A stretch of DNA of 64,000 bases, taken from contig JANQLU010000136.1 of assembly GCA_028280445.1 (NCBI GenBank), positions 62,001 through 126,000 on the forward strand. Reading direction: 5' to 3'. The notes below the pieces were generated by a model that ran no database searches, was not told where the DNA came from, and saw only the letters and a list, made by a program, of their open reading frames with translations. Every line of letters begins with the position of its first letter. Position 1 is the stretch's first letter. This document shows positions 36,823-45,692 of the stretch, piece by piece. Both the position numbers and the translations under genes were made by a program. The stretch is from Pirellulaceae bacterium. Its GTDB lineage: Bacteria > Planctomycetota > Planctomycetia > Pirellulales > Pirellulaceae.

Positions 36823-36965
36823 TCGGGAGGGCGAGGCTCGCGGCCGAGCCGAGAGCAAGGCGTTGCGAATAGGCTCACGCAGAGACGCGGAGGCGCAGAG
36901 GTCTGGAATGATTTGAGACGAGCTCTCACCCATAGCAAACCTCCCGTGAGCGGCAAGGCGCTCAC
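36823..36965 (+). repeat. Composite repeat D-E plus A-mini
   Basis: Family D (36823-36850), linker GCGTTGCGAATAGGCTCACG, family E core ACGCAGAGACGCGGAGGCGC (to 36900), then GTGAGCGGCAAGGCGCTCAC at 36946-36965, an interior-deleted family A unit. The D-linker-E part repeats 14854-14935 in opposite orientation. Confidence 0.88.
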
Positions 36966-36971
36966 GTCCCG

Positions 36972-37193
36972 CTATCGCCTGAAGAACATTTTGTTGACCA
37001 ACTGCGTGAATTTGTAGCCGAAGCTTGCGATAGCCAATATCAACATGGGCAACAAACAAGCGGTGGGAATAAACCAGAATGACTTTTCCAGACCCGTTGT
37101 GGCAACGAGAAACAGATAAATGACCATGGCGATCATGGAAACCATGACCATGGCAATGACGATCAACAATCCAACTGGAAGCGTTTTATTCAT
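36972..37193 (-). CDS. Small two-helix membrane protein
   Basis: Not recognised. 73 residues with two membrane helices (LLIVIAMVMVSMIAMVIYLF and FIPTACLLPMLILAIASF) and a basic C-terminus (VNKMFFRR). The start is ATG 37193, ten nt after the stop of the glycosyltransferase gene, so it is almost certainly co-transcribed with it. Its end abuts the interior-deleted family A repeat. Coding nature is supported by the length of the hydrophobic pattern and the tight spacing; no function can be given. Confidence 0.7.
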   Translation of the reverse strand: MNKTLPVGLLIVIAMVMVSMIAMVIYLFLVATTGLEKSFWFIPTACLLPMLILAIASFGYKFTQLVNKMFFRR

Positions 37194-37202
37194 CTCAATA
37201 TT

Positions 37203-38561
37203 CTAACCGTGAGATTGCGAATGTTCAGCCATCAGTTTTTCAAATACTGCCAACATATCGCGAGCCATAGTGGGAGCGTTGCGTTTTTCGGTTACTGATT
37301 TTCTGCCAGTCGCTCCGAGCGATTTCCGACGCTCTTGGTCGGCAACCAACTCCAACAACTTGTCGGCCAAATCATCGGGATCATCGGCGGCACACAAAAT
37401 TCCGCCGCCAGTGGATTCGACGACTTCGGGGAAAGCACCGTGATTGGGTTGCACCACCGGAACGCCTGCCGCCATCGCTTCGAGTACAAACAGCCCCTTG
37501 GGCTCTTCGTAAGTTGTTGGAACGGAGAATATATCCAACCGTCTCAACAATTCAACTTTGTCGGGACGTTCGATGGTCCCCAAAAAATGATAGTCCTCGG
37601 ACAGCCCTGCATCATCCAGTTTTTGGGTTTGTTCGTTGGCGTAGGTTCGATTGTGATCACCCAGCCACCCGGCAATTAGCAAATGCGCATCTTTTCCAAC
37701 CGTGGTTTTTTTGAGCTTGATAAACGCGTCAATCAAAACGTGCAAACCTTTTTCTTTGGCAATTCGTGCGAGATAGCCGATCACGGTTTTATGCTCGGGA
37801 ACTTGAGGAACAATTTCGCTGGTATTGGAGGGCTGATTTTCAAAATCCGATGTGTCGATCGTCAGCGGAGTAATCGATGTTTTTTTCGGATCGAGGGAAA
37901 ACCAGTCGTTCATTTTGTCGGCGTAAAACTGGCTGTGAAAAACAAACCCGTCGATACTTTCACCCAATCGTCGAATTTCCTTGAGCGCCGCCGTGCGATA
38001 TTTCTCCGGCAAACTATCGAGAAAAATGTCGTCCCCTTGAAGCATAACGGCAACAGGAACATCAAGCTCGGATTTGAAATACGGAACAAAACCGGCAATC
38101 AACATGTTGGTCAGCAACAATGCATCAGGCTTGATTTCACGTTTGAGCCAATTTACCAATCGGCGAACTTCTTTACGTTGATTGCCATGAATGCCTTTTA
38201 ACATCGACACCTGCAAGCTTCCTAACAACTCCGGACTCGTTTCAGAAGCTTTGGCCGTCAATTTTCGAATCAACCACGGATTATCAAACATCCTGTCGAG
38301 CATCGCCGGAATATGTCGAAACAGTGGAATTTTTTGCTGTAGATAAAGATTGATTCCGCCAAAATAAACATGCTCGATGGTCACATCCTGCTCGTCCGTG
38401 CGAATCGGCGTATAGGTTGGAATCAGTTGCACATCGCATCCCGCTGCAATCATCGCCCGCGCCAGCGAGTTGTCGTGCATACAGCTTCCGCAATACATGC
38501 CTGCCGCACCTGCGGTTAAAAAAGCGAGTTTTGTTTTTGCAGCCATCAATTTTCCATTCAT
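37203..38561 (-). CDS. Glycosyltransferase family 4 type
   Basis: A GT-B fold retaining glycosyltransferase. The N-terminal domain opens with KLAFLTAGAAGMYCGSCMHD; the C-terminal domain (about 250-440) shows IGYLARIAKEKGLHVLIDAF and the E-x7-E motif in EEPKGLFVLEAMAAG, followed by VVQPNHGAFPEVVE. Cytosolic, probably at the inner face of the membrane; it would transfer a nucleotide sugar to a lipid or polysaccharide acceptor that cannot be read from sequence. An ATG at 38546 (MAAKTK) has a better Shine-Dalgarno (GGAAAA) than the one used here. It leads a two-gene unit with a small membrane protein. No other polysaccharide genes are adjacent. Confidence 0.9.
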   Translation of the reverse strand: MNGKLMAAKTKLAFLTAGAAGMYCGSCMHDNSLARAMIAAGCDVQLIPTYTPIRTDEQDVTIEHVYFGGINLYLQQKIPLFRHIPAMLDRMFDNPWLIRKLTAKASETSPELLGSLQVSMLKGIHGNQRKEVRRLVNWLKREIKPDALLLTNMLIAGFVPYFKSELDVPVAVMLQGDDIFLDSLPEKYRTAALKEIRRLGESIDGFVFHSQFYADKMNDWFSLDPKKTSITPLTIDTSDFENQPSNTSEIVPQVPEHKTVIGYLARIAKEKGLHVLIDAFIKLKKTTVGKDAHLLIAGWLGDHNRTYANEQTQKLDDAGLSEDYHFLGTIERPDKVELLRRLDIFSVPTTYEEPKGLFVLEAMAAGVPVVQPNHGAFPEVVESTGGGILCAADDPDDLADKLLELVADQERRKSLGATGRKSVTEKRNAPTMARDMLAVFEKLMAEHSQSHG

Positions 38562-38754
38562 TGCGATGCCAGGCTATTTTAGGCCAAACCGCGTTTTTGC
38601 TCACGAGCCCATACTGAGTTTTGATCAGCAATTCGTTGAATACTTAACACGAACAGCAATACCGCAACGAAGTTTTTGCTGTAACTGTTGCGTCAGTTCG
38701 AGCGAAAGAGCAATGCGCCAATTTGCAAACAGCGTCAGTGAATCATGTCGGGCG

Positions 38755-39156
38755 TTACGAAACTCGATTGTGATCAACAACAATTACTTTGGCGCAAAAC
38801 TGACATTTTCCACTGCGCGAGAGCAGTAACAAATAGTCTTCAGTATGAAGTTGCAGGCAGTTGAAGCACTTGACAGCCATCCGTGTTTTGGCGTGATATT
38901 TCCGGTGATAAATGTGAAACGGATGTAAAGCGAATACCGAAAACCCGACTACAAATGTGAACCACTGGAATAACCAATGTGGATTACATAATGAAAGCAG
39001 CATCCACGTTCCAATCCAACAACCTTGCAGCACCAGATGACCACATTCTGCGAGCCATGGAAGTTTGCATTGTTTTTGATATTCGTGGTACGTTTGGAGA
39101 ATGTGCTTTCGCTCCAAAAGCTCATGATTAGAATGCATCGACTCTCGCATTTTCAT
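38755..39156 (-). CDS. Small membrane protein with C-terminal zinc ribbon
   Basis: Not recognised. From ATG 39156 it codes for about 133 residues; ATG 39138 is also possible. The middle has two hydrophobic stretches (LQGCWIGTWMLLSLCN and WFTFVVGFSVFALHPF). The C-terminus has a Cys-x2-Cys pair in VKCFNCLQLH and a second one 19 residues later in GKCQFCAKVI, the layout of a zinc ribbon. The start overlaps the end of the preceding membrane-protein gene by about 29 nt, which implies coupled translation. It is the last gene of the kinase/FHA cluster. A longer frame from 39303 exists but would overlap the upstream gene by 176 nt. Confidence 0.7.
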   Translation of the reverse strand: MKMRESMHSNHELLERKHILQTYHEYQKQCKLPWLAECGHLVLQGCWIGTWMLLSLCNPHWLFQWFTFVVGFSVFALHPFHIYHRKYHAKTRMAVKCFNCLQLHTEDYLLLLSRSGKCQFCAKVIVVDHNRVS

Positions 39157-39706
39157 ACGCCATTTCTCTAGAAACAAATTTTGGCAACGACTGCAGTGTT
39201 GCAACCTCAAGTTTTCGGAGAGCAGTTTTTGCGTTATTTTCGACGGTTTCGCAAAGTTCCCAGTTTTGATCACCACCTTTCTGTGAAACAACGATTTGTA
39301 CAATCGCCTTTAAATTGTGATGAGCAAAAACCAGTTTGGTTTGTAGTTTTTCAAGCGACAGAAACTCCGCCTGCTGGCGGTGAAAGATCCCTTTGATTCG
39401 CGTCACGATTTTTTTGTCCAGATCGATAACCATTTGTGTCGGAATTGTCCTACTCAAAAAATCGATTTGCACTTGGAGCGTAAACATCGTCAATAAAACC
39501 GCAGATACAGCCGCTGGAACGATGAAATACCATTTCCCGTCAAGCGTCGGAGGAACAATGAATATGAGTAACAAGTCAATACTTGTCAGCACCGCAGTCC
39601 TCACCAGGTGCGCTAGTGTTCCAATGACAAATTCCGATTTTGTATAGCTAAAAAACCAAAACCGAATAACGTTTTGGTCTCTCGTTTGCAAGAACTGAAT
39701 ACCCAC
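39128..39706 (-). CDS. Hypothetical membrane protein
   Basis: Not recognised. 192 residues: a polar N-terminus, two membrane helices (SIDLLLIFIVPPTL and FIVPAAVSAVLLTMFTLQV), then a cytoplasmic or periplasmic domain of about 110 residues beginning QMVIDLDKKIVTRIKGIFH. The DLDxxxVTRxKGI pattern resembles a beta-strand-rich domain of the bacterial PH type, but this is only an impression. The start is a GTG with a perfect AGAGGA Shine-Dalgarno. It overlaps the zinc-ribbon protein gene downstream and follows the 292-residue membrane protein gene by 61 nt. Confidence 0.75.
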   Translation of the reverse strand: MGIQFLQTRDQNVIRFWFFSYTKSEFVIGTLAHLVRTAVLTSIDLLLIFIVPPTLDGKWYFIVPAAVSAVLLTMFTLQVQIDFLSRTIPTQMVIDLDKKIVTRIKGIFHRQQAEFLSLEKLQTKLVFAHHNLKAIVQIVVSQKGGDQNWELCETVENNAKTALRKLEVATLQSLPKFVSREMAYENARVDAF

Positions 39707-39767
39707 TGAATCCTCTTACGAAATCCAATGAGTTATTCGCTGTTAAGTCACCAATCTTGAGGCCAGA

Positions 39768-40646
39768 TCAAATCCATTCGATTTGCACGGCAACGGCCCA
39801 TAGAATCAGGGCAGTGACAATTACCAGAGCCACCGAACCCAATTGGAGGCGAACGGTGTACATCCCGCGAGTTGCTTTGTCAGAAGCAAAAAACCCAAAC
39901 GCGATACCGAGTAATGCAAGAACACTCAGGCCGATCAAGCCGAATTGTTGCAGTCGACTAAATCGTTTTTGCTTTTGCCAACTCCGGGCAATCATGAGAT
40001 TGAAATTCGGATCACAACGAACTTCCGCATAGCCAACGCTGTAATCCAGGTCTTCGAGGTTAAGCTTGTTGCCGTTTAACAACTCGGAAGCTTTTTCTTT
40101 GGTCAACTCACGAATGTGAATTCGCGAATACATATGTTTGCGGACATAGGCCGGATCAACGTGGACGTGTTTCGCACAATCATCGCCAAAATTTCGTTCG
40201 ATATATTTTTGAATGGCTTGGACCGCCGCCTGATCGATTTCGTCATCGACCGTTTCTGGCGAGGTGATTTCCGTCTCAACGATAAAGTAGTGGGTTTGGT
40301 CTTCTATTCGATGTTTTCGCTCTTTGCCCCATGTGGGAGCTTCGGCACTGTGTGTCGGCTTGGCAGAAACAGGAATCGCATCCTTTTTGGAAGGCTTTTT
40401 GGACGTTGGAACAGTTTGCTGGTTGGTATCCGTTGGCTTGGAGTCTGCCGGTTTGGCTTCCTGCAACGACATCAACGGGCGAGCCGTAACATCACCTTCG
40501 TAATACAGTGCATGGTGTTGCTGCTCCAAATCGTTACGACTTTCCAATCGGGTGCTGCTGACCAATACTGCCAGTGTTGCAAACGAAGCCAGCAGAAGAA
40601 CAACGATCAAAATGGCTGATATTAAATATCGCATTGGTTGAATCAC
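39768..40646 (-). CDS. Hypothetical membrane protein of the kinase cluster
   Basis: Not recognised. 292 residues with an N-terminal membrane helix (YLISAILIVVLLLASFATLA), a Pro/Lys/Thr-rich linker (about 60-105), a folded periplasmic domain (about 105-225, including HYFIVETEITSPETVDDEID) and two C-terminal helices (LIGLSVLALLGIAFGFF; LGSVALVIVTALILWAV). The start is GTG 40646 or ATG 40634. The gap to the upstream kinase gene is only 14 nt, so the kinase and this protein are one transcript and plausible partners. It could be a sensor or substrate of the kinase; that is inference from position. Confidence 0.8.
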   Translation of the reverse strand: MIQPMRYLISAILIVVLLLASFATLAVLVSSTRLESRNDLEQQHHALYYEGDVTARPLMSLQEAKPADSKPTDTNQQTVPTSKKPSKKDAIPVSAKPTHSAEAPTWGKERKHRIEDQTHYFIVETEITSPETVDDEIDQAAVQAIQKYIERNFGDDCAKHVHVDPAYVRKHMYSRIHIRELTKEKASELLNGNKLNLEDLDYSVGYAEVRCDPNFNLMIARSWQKQKRFSRLQQFGLIGLSVLALLGIAFGFFASDKATRGMYTVRLQLGSVALVIVTALILWAVAVQIEWI

Positions 40647-40660
40647 TCGGTCAACGGTTT

Positions 40661-42898
40661 TTAGGTTGCAACATTGGTTGCGTGTTTATCATCCAGCTGG
40701 TTCTGTTCCGCTAACCAGCTTTCACGATTCTTGGGATGAATCCACGGTGACGCGAGTTGGACTGAAACGGCCGTCAGTCCCGCAATCACTCCCATCCATG
40801 CCAGATTCAAACCGAAAATCGCGGCAAAGACGATTCCGCATACCACACAGATTCCAATTGAAAAAATACTGACACGTGTTTTACGAATCGGATCGACTTG
40901 TCGCCACCAACGGAGCGCTGCGAACAAACCCGCGAAAGCGATAATGTAAGCTGCCCATGTCGATTGATTATTGCTTTGCAAATACAAACGATCCTCGATG
41001 AACGGTAATTGTGCAGATTCCGATTGAACGACTGGCGTCATTTCCATTCCGAGTTCCATGCGTCCGACGACAAAGATCGCGATGACGGCCGTCAGCAAAC
41101 CAATGGCAAGCATGGCAAATCGTCGTGGCAATTGTTCGCCTTCGGTACCTTCGAAACATTTTCCTGCAACCAAAATCGCCCAGCTGGCAAAAACACTGAC
41201 TGCCACCGAACAACCAATCACCGACAAAAAGCTGATATCACGCGCTTCGCCGATGGATGTAAATGCGAAACCAACGGTTCCGAGAATCAGGCACGAAATT
41301 GCGGCCACCAACATCGAACCCAACAATTCCGTTACTCGATCCGCCACGGGGCGTCCGGCTAACGACTGTCGCATCAGCAAATTGGTTTGTTTGGTCTGTT
41401 CGCGTCGATTGACCGTCGGTTTTACTTCTTTAGTCGGCTTAACTTTTTGTTTACTTTTCTTGGGTTTTTTTGGCTTTAGCGTCCAAGTTCGAATAGCGTA
41501 GTAAGCCAGATACAACAACCCGATAAACAGGGCTGTCGGCAGCAACCATTCACGGTTTTTCAGCACAATCAGCGCCGCAAGAATAAACAAAACAACTTTG
41601 ACTGCCGAGTTCAGCGTCCCGCCGAACCACCAATTTCTAAACCTTTCCCAACCGCTAACGACGGCACGGGCAATCGGTTCGTCTGGAATTGTCATTCCCT
41701 GGTCGGCAGCGATCACTTCGACGCGTTCGACGTTCGCCTGAATCTGACCCTGACCATCGGATTTCAACGTAGTATCCGTGAACTCAACGGCATTGCCGAT
41801 TTTTTCAGCCGGAACCACGTCCTGAACTTCACCAAACACGATATCCGTATCATCGATGAACATCGGCTGAATCGGAGGTGCTTCGGAAGATGCCTTGTTT
41901 TCTGTTTTGACTTGCTCGTCACCGGATTGAGGATGTTGGCTCACCGGTACCGGTGGGACTGGACCCACGCGATCGGGCAATGCGCCTACCGCAGGAAAAT
42001 CGCTGAGCATGTCTTGGACATTGCGATAACGCAATTCCGGATCTTTGCGCATCGCTTTGCTAATGATCGACGCATAAGGTTCAGCGATGCCATTGACATC
42101 TGGGTCGGCAGTCAGATGTTTCATAATGATTTCTTGACTGCTTTCACCATCAAACGGAATATTTCCCGTGAGCATTTCAAACAGAATAATACCTAATGCG
42201 TAGACATCGATTTCTTTACCGTAAACGCCTTTGCCGATTTCAGGCGCCATGTAGTGGAATGTTCCGACGCTTTCGGTTTGCCCGCTACGACGACTGCAAG
42301 AGATGAATTTCGACAGACCATAATCACCAATTTTGATGATCTGTTCGTCTTGATCAAAAAAGATGTTTCCGGGTTTCAAATCACGGTGAACGATCCCACG
42401 ACTATGGAGATAGGCAACACCCGATGCCACCGACAAAAACCAGCGATGTACTTCGTCGATCGACATTCCACTCGGATTCGCTTCGACAACATCTCGCAGG
42501 CTTTCACCAGGAACATATTCCATCACGACCCAGGATTCGCCAGCATCGTTGGTGCAGATATCCCACAGGCGAATCAAATTCATGTGTTTCAAATTCAAAC
42601 ACTGTCGCACACCGCGCAGCTCGATATCCAGGTTTCGCTGAATGCATTTGAGTGCGACTTCTTTTCCAGCGTCGCTGAGCGCAAAGTAAACTTCGCCAAA
42701 TCCTCCAATCCCGATACCGCGTTTGATGGTATAACCCGAAAGAGGTTGAGAACCGCTTTGATAGGCGAATTTCATTTTGCGAACTCTTTGAGCTTCCATT
42801 GGACGGTTTGCCGGTGGCGCAGGTGATTGCGACACCTCGGTCAATTGATTGGCGTTATTGGGATCATCTGATTTTAAGGTAGCCGCTGGGTCAGTCAT
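40661..42898 (-). CDS. Serine/threonine protein kinase with C-terminal membrane domain
   Basis: An N-terminal Hanks-type kinase domain (about 55-315) is followed by a linker and a C-terminal region with six or more membrane helices. Kinase motifs: glycine loop GIGGFGEVYFA, Lys in VALKCIQ, catalytic HRDLKPGN, metal-binding GDYG in place of DFG, and the HYMAPEI activation segment. The C-terminal membrane part starts near residue 425 (VKVVLFILAALIVL) and is split by a Lys-rich loop (KPKKPKKSKQK). I prefer ATG 42898; a GTG 15 nt upstream is in frame. It lies in a same-strand cluster with an FHA protein upstream and membrane proteins downstream, suggesting a phospho-signalling module. Confidence 0.92.
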   Translation of the reverse strand: MTDPAATLKSDDPNNANQLTEVSQSPAPPANRPMEAQRVRKMKFAYQSGSQPLSGYTIKRGIGIGGFGEVYFALSDAGKEVALKCIQRNLDIELRGVRQCLNLKHMNLIRLWDICTNDAGESWVVMEYVPGESLRDVVEANPSGMSIDEVHRWFLSVASGVAYLHSRGIVHRDLKPGNIFFDQDEQIIKIGDYGLSKFISCSRRSGQTESVGTFHYMAPEIGKGVYGKEIDVYALGIILFEMLTGNIPFDGESSQEIIMKHLTADPDVNGIAEPYASIISKAMRKDPELRYRNVQDMLSDFPAVGALPDRVGPVPPVPVSQHPQSGDEQVKTENKASSEAPPIQPMFIDDTDIVFGEVQDVVPAEKIGNAVEFTDTTLKSDGQGQIQANVERVEVIAADQGMTIPDEPIARAVVSGWERFRNWWFGGTLNSAVKVVLFILAALIVLKNREWLLPTALFIGLLYLAYYAIRTWTLKPKKPKKSKQKVKPTKEVKPTVNRREQTKQTNLLMRQSLAGRPVADRVTELLGSMLVAAISCLILGTVGFAFTSIGEARDISFLSVIGCSVAVSVFASWAILVAGKCFEGTEGEQLPRRFAMLAIGLLTAVIAIFVVGRMELGMEMTPVVQSESAQLPFIEDRLYLQSNNQSTWAAYIIAFAGLFAALRWWRQVDPIRKTRVSIFSIGICVVCGIVFAAIFGLNLAWMGVIAGLTAVSVQLASPWIHPKNRESWLAEQNQLDDKHATNVAT

Positions 42899-43078
42899 TT
42901 GTCTACGTTCCACCTTTTAAAACTTACTTGCATTTTTGCCGAAAAATCGGCGTAAACAAGCAAATTCAGAATTATCGATTCTGTTTGTTCGTTTTCGATG
43001 CAGTTTGAGTTCTGGTTTGTAATGGTCAGTTTGTTTTTGTCAGTCGATTTTTCGGGGATTCAGGTTGTCATCAGGGGT

Positions 43079-44449
43079 TTATACGGGTTCGAGCACGATG
43101 GAGAATTCCTCTCCAACAATGCGTGAATTATGAGTAATGGGTTGCTGACCACGGCATGTCACGCCGTCGATTTCCAGCTGTTCTTCACCACAACGGCACA
43201 TCAGTTGGCCGTCTCTCAAAAAGAGGACGACTTCGCCCGTAAGTTCGGGACATTGAATATGACTTTGTTGCGTTGGGCCGATAATGACCATGTCGCTCAT
43301 CAGGATGACTGCATCGGACCAAGGTTGCGTTCGGTGCCGACTGGCCAATTCCAATCGCGCCGAACTGCTCAGCGGGTGGGGTTTCAAATACTTCAGTTGA
43401 ACGCCGCCTCCCAAGTTCAGATTTTGGTTGTGCCTCAAGGCGGTCGATGCCGCAATTCGTTTTCCGTTGACGGCAACATCCGCCCAAGGTTCGACGATGT
43501 GCTGGACCTCGTTCTGTCGGATCGCCAGATGACGTCTGCTGATATCACCCTGGATCGGAACATCGACATTGGATTGTTCGATGGCTTGGCCAATGACCAC
43601 CGTATCCCGTTTGCAAATCAGATAGCCCCCGGCACCATCGATCCACAACAGGAATGCGTTTGGTTGCGATTTTTCAGTTGTTGGGTTGTCGGAAACTTCT
43701 GGCATTTTTGATTTCTTGTTCTTAGATCCGTCTTTTTTTGATTTGCCGAAACAACGCTTGAGTGCATCGAGCGCAATCCGATAATTGGGGGCAATTCTCA
43801 ACAATTTGCTGGAAACCGTTTGGGCTTCGTTCCAGCGGGATTGCAACAAATCATGTTTGAGTTGTTTGGTCAGTTTTTTGGTTCGCTGATTATCGTTGAG
43901 GTAATGGGCCATCCGATCGTCAACGTATGGCAAATCATCTCGCAGCGAACGGGCGACCTGCAGTTGTTTGGCAGCATCGCGAAATTTTCCAGCAGTCGCT
44001 AATTCTTCGGCTTGAAAGATCGCGTTGGCAACTTTTGTAATTTCATCGGCGCGGCGATCTGCAATTCTCCGCCGTGATAATTCGCGGAGCGTATTTAAAG
44101 CCTGTTTGGGGCGTGCGGTTTTGAGAAATGTTTCCGCTTGATGAACGGTCAACTCAACCAGTTCGTTTGATCGTTGATTTACCTTGTATCGATCAGAAGG
44201 CAGAGAGATTTCGTCGGCTGACGACAAATCGTTCCAGGCGCTGGCGATTTTGCCTTCGACAATTGCGACCGAAGCGCGTCGCAACAATTGATCGACCAGT
44301 TGAGTGATCAGGCGTTGCCCAGGTTTATAGGTGTGCAGTTGATCACGCCGAACGATTTGGACCGCTTTGTCCAAACGCCCTTCTCGAATTGCAGATCTCG
44401 ATTGCTGCAAACTCGATCGCCAAGATTTTGATGGTCCAACTGGAAACAT
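43079..44449 (-). CDS. FHA domain protein with N-terminal helical repeats
   Basis: A probable phosphothreonine-binding partner of the kinase encoded next to it. The N-terminal 220 residues are helical and TPR-like (SLQQSRSAIREGRLDKAVQ, AETFLKTARPKQALNTLREL). After a Lys/Ser-rich linker, a divergent FHA domain follows with the hallmark SRRH turn in QGDISRRHLAIRQ and the VNGKRI strand. A second FHA-like strand set near the end (MVIIGPTQQSHIQCP, then ELTGEVVLFLRDGQ) may be a degenerate repeat. I start at ATG 44449, because an upstream ATG at 44530 would lie inside the terminator hairpin of the preceding gene. No membrane helix, so cytosolic. The kinase gene begins 180 nt downstream. Confidence 0.82.
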   Translation of the reverse strand: MFPVGPSKSWRSSLQQSRSAIREGRLDKAVQIVRRDQLHTYKPGQRLITQLVDQLLRRASVAIVEGKIASAWNDLSSADEISLPSDRYKVNQRSNELVELTVHQAETFLKTARPKQALNTLRELSRRRIADRRADEITKVANAIFQAEELATAGKFRDAAKQLQVARSLRDDLPYVDDRMAHYLNDNQRTKKLTKQLKHDLLQSRWNEAQTVSSKLLRIAPNYRIALDALKRCFGKSKKDGSKNKKSKMPEVSDNPTTEKSQPNAFLLWIDGAGGYLICKRDTVVIGQAIEQSNVDVPIQGDISRRHLAIRQNEVQHIVEPWADVAVNGKRIAASTALRHNQNLNLGGGVQLKYLKPHPLSSSARLELASRHRTQPWSDAVILMSDMVIIGPTQQSHIQCPELTGEVVLFLRDGQLMCRCGEEQLEIDGVTCRGQQPITHNSRIVGEEFSIVLEPV

Positions 44450-44508
44450 CTCGATTCTGCCTGGAAAATCCTGCCGATCACCTGCGTGATCTCGCGGTCT
44501 GTGAATTG

Positions 44509-44545
44509 AAAAAAAAGGGGCCTGAGCCACGGTGGCCCAGACCCC
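44509..44545 (-). terminator. Rho-independent terminator of the coiled-coil protein gene
   Basis: On the minus strand a GGGG-CTG-GCCA / TGGC-CAG-CCCC stem with two single mismatches (44517-44545) runs straight into eight T residues. It begins 19 nt beyond the stop codon at 44564 and separates that gene from the FHA gene. Confidence 0.88.
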
Positions 44546-44563
44546 TACGGCCTATGATTTACC

Positions 44564-45370
44564 TTACTTGACTACGACGTCTTCTGCGTCGACTTTATCG
44601 TCAAAGTAGTTGTCAATTTGGCTTTTGATGTCTTCGGTGTTGTCCGAAGAATCGGTGTCTACAGGAATGCTACCTTCGTAATCTGGAGTCAGATTCAACA
44701 TTTCTGTTTCGACTTCGATTTTAGCCATGATTTCGTCAACCATGTCGCGAGCCTGTGACAGTTTACTGTTGTCCATTTCCGTGATTTTGCTGGCACGTTT
44801 TTGAACTTCGAGCATTTGCTGGCGTGCAACCAGGTTTTCAATAGCAACTTCGAGTTCGTGAGTTTGGTTGATGGTCAATTCGAGTTTTTCTCGACCAGCT
44901 TCCAAAGCTTTTTGACGCTCGGTAACAACCTGTTCCAGTTTGTTAATGGTTGCTTTGCATGTTTTGTAGTTCGTGAACAAGCTTGCCAATTCTTTTTTGA
45001 CGCGCGTGTTGTTGTAAGCACGACCTTTGCTGACATAGTGGCTGTCACCTGAATCGAGGTGACTGCGAAGCGCCATAATTTTCGCTTCTTTGCGTTCCAG
45101 GTCAGATTTTTGAACGACCAATTGCTCGTTCAGCCGTTTGATAGCAACGGTTTCTTTTGCAATTTCGTAACGCATGCGTCGAACTTCGGGCTCAACTTGC
45201 TTCAGCTTTTTGCGTGCCATATCGATCTGCTGATCGATAGGAATGCTTTGTTTCATCGACTCACGAACTTTGTCGATGGTGGTCGTTGCATAGGGCACGA
45301 GATTTCGACCGAACAGTAGGCCGCCAATCAACAATACCGCAAGACCCGCGATAATGATCTTTTTGAACAT
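44564..45370 (-). CDS. Membrane-anchored coiled-coil protein
   Basis: Not assigned to a named family. 268 residues: one N-terminal membrane helix (IIIAGLAVLLIGGLLFGR), then long heptad-rich helices from about 30 to 215 (MARKKLKQVEPEVRRMRYEI, VVTERQKALEAGREKLEL), and a short acidic tail (DSSDNTEDIKSQIDNYFDD). The style recalls PspA-like or envelope scaffold proteins, without a specific match. A perfect AGGAGGAAAAC ribosome-binding site and its own strong terminator suggest high, independent expression. It is the first gene of the same-strand cluster that continues with the FHA protein and the kinase; whether it is a kinase substrate is open. Confidence 0.85.
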   Translation of the reverse strand: MFKKIIIAGLAVLLIGGLLFGRNLVPYATTTIDKVRESMKQSIPIDQQIDMARKKLKQVEPEVRRMRYEIAKETVAIKRLNEQLVVQKSDLERKEAKIMALRSHLDSGDSHYVSKGRAYNNTRVKKELASLFTNYKTCKATINKLEQVVTERQKALEAGREKLELTINQTHELEVAIENLVARQQMLEVQKRASKITEMDNSKLSQARDMVDEIMAKIEVETEMLNLTPDYEGSIPVDTDSSDNTEDIKSQIDNYFDDKVDAEDVVVK

Positions 45371-45658
45371 GTTTTCCTCCTAAGGGATGTGTAATTTTTC
45401 GATTTGCCTAAAAGCGACGGCCTTTGCGACGCTGATGAGGAGTATTTCGGCGGCCAATTCGGATTCTTTGTAAAAATTGAAGAAATTTTCTGAGGGGAGC
45501 CAAATTTGCCGAAAGCAGTCGAAAAAACGCTGTTTTTCGAGTATTTTTGCCCGATTTTGCGTCGGAATTCTTGCCAATTTCGAGGCTCAACCAGCGCCGA
45601 TCGCCACATTTTGGGGCCAAATTTTCGAAATATTGGCAAATGGATCCAAGGATTTGTT
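45371..45658. other. Unexplained intergenic stretch upstream of the coiled-coil gene
   Basis: Apart from the ribosome-binding site of the coiled-coil gene (about 45373-45382), no ORF, repeat or tRNA is evident. Short inverse segments are common (for example AAAAACGCTGTTTTTCG near 45525). The promoter of the minus-strand coiled-coil gene should be here. Confidence 0.45.
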
Positions 45659-45686
45659 TTGACTGGAACGCCAAAAAACCTAGTGT
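45659..45686 (+). promoter_or_regulatory. Candidate sigma-70 type promoter of a small RNA
   Basis: TTGACT (45659-45664), 16-base spacer, TAGTGT (45681-45686). The same -10 hexamer and spacing occur in the candidate flp promoter at 53820. A start near 45693 would give an ~80-nt transcript ending at the terminator 45730-45772. Confidence 0.4.
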
Positions 45687-45692
45687 TTTTAG

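Noticed and set aside
38755-39303. Full 182-codon version of the zinc-ribbon protein
   Set aside because: Its first 49 codons overlap the preceding membrane-protein gene, which has a perfect ribosome-binding site; internal ATG 39156 gives a tight overlap instead.
42254-42826. 190-codon plus-strand ORF opposite the kinase domain
   Set aside because: Antisense to conserved kinase motifs; no ribosome-binding site or recognisable domain.
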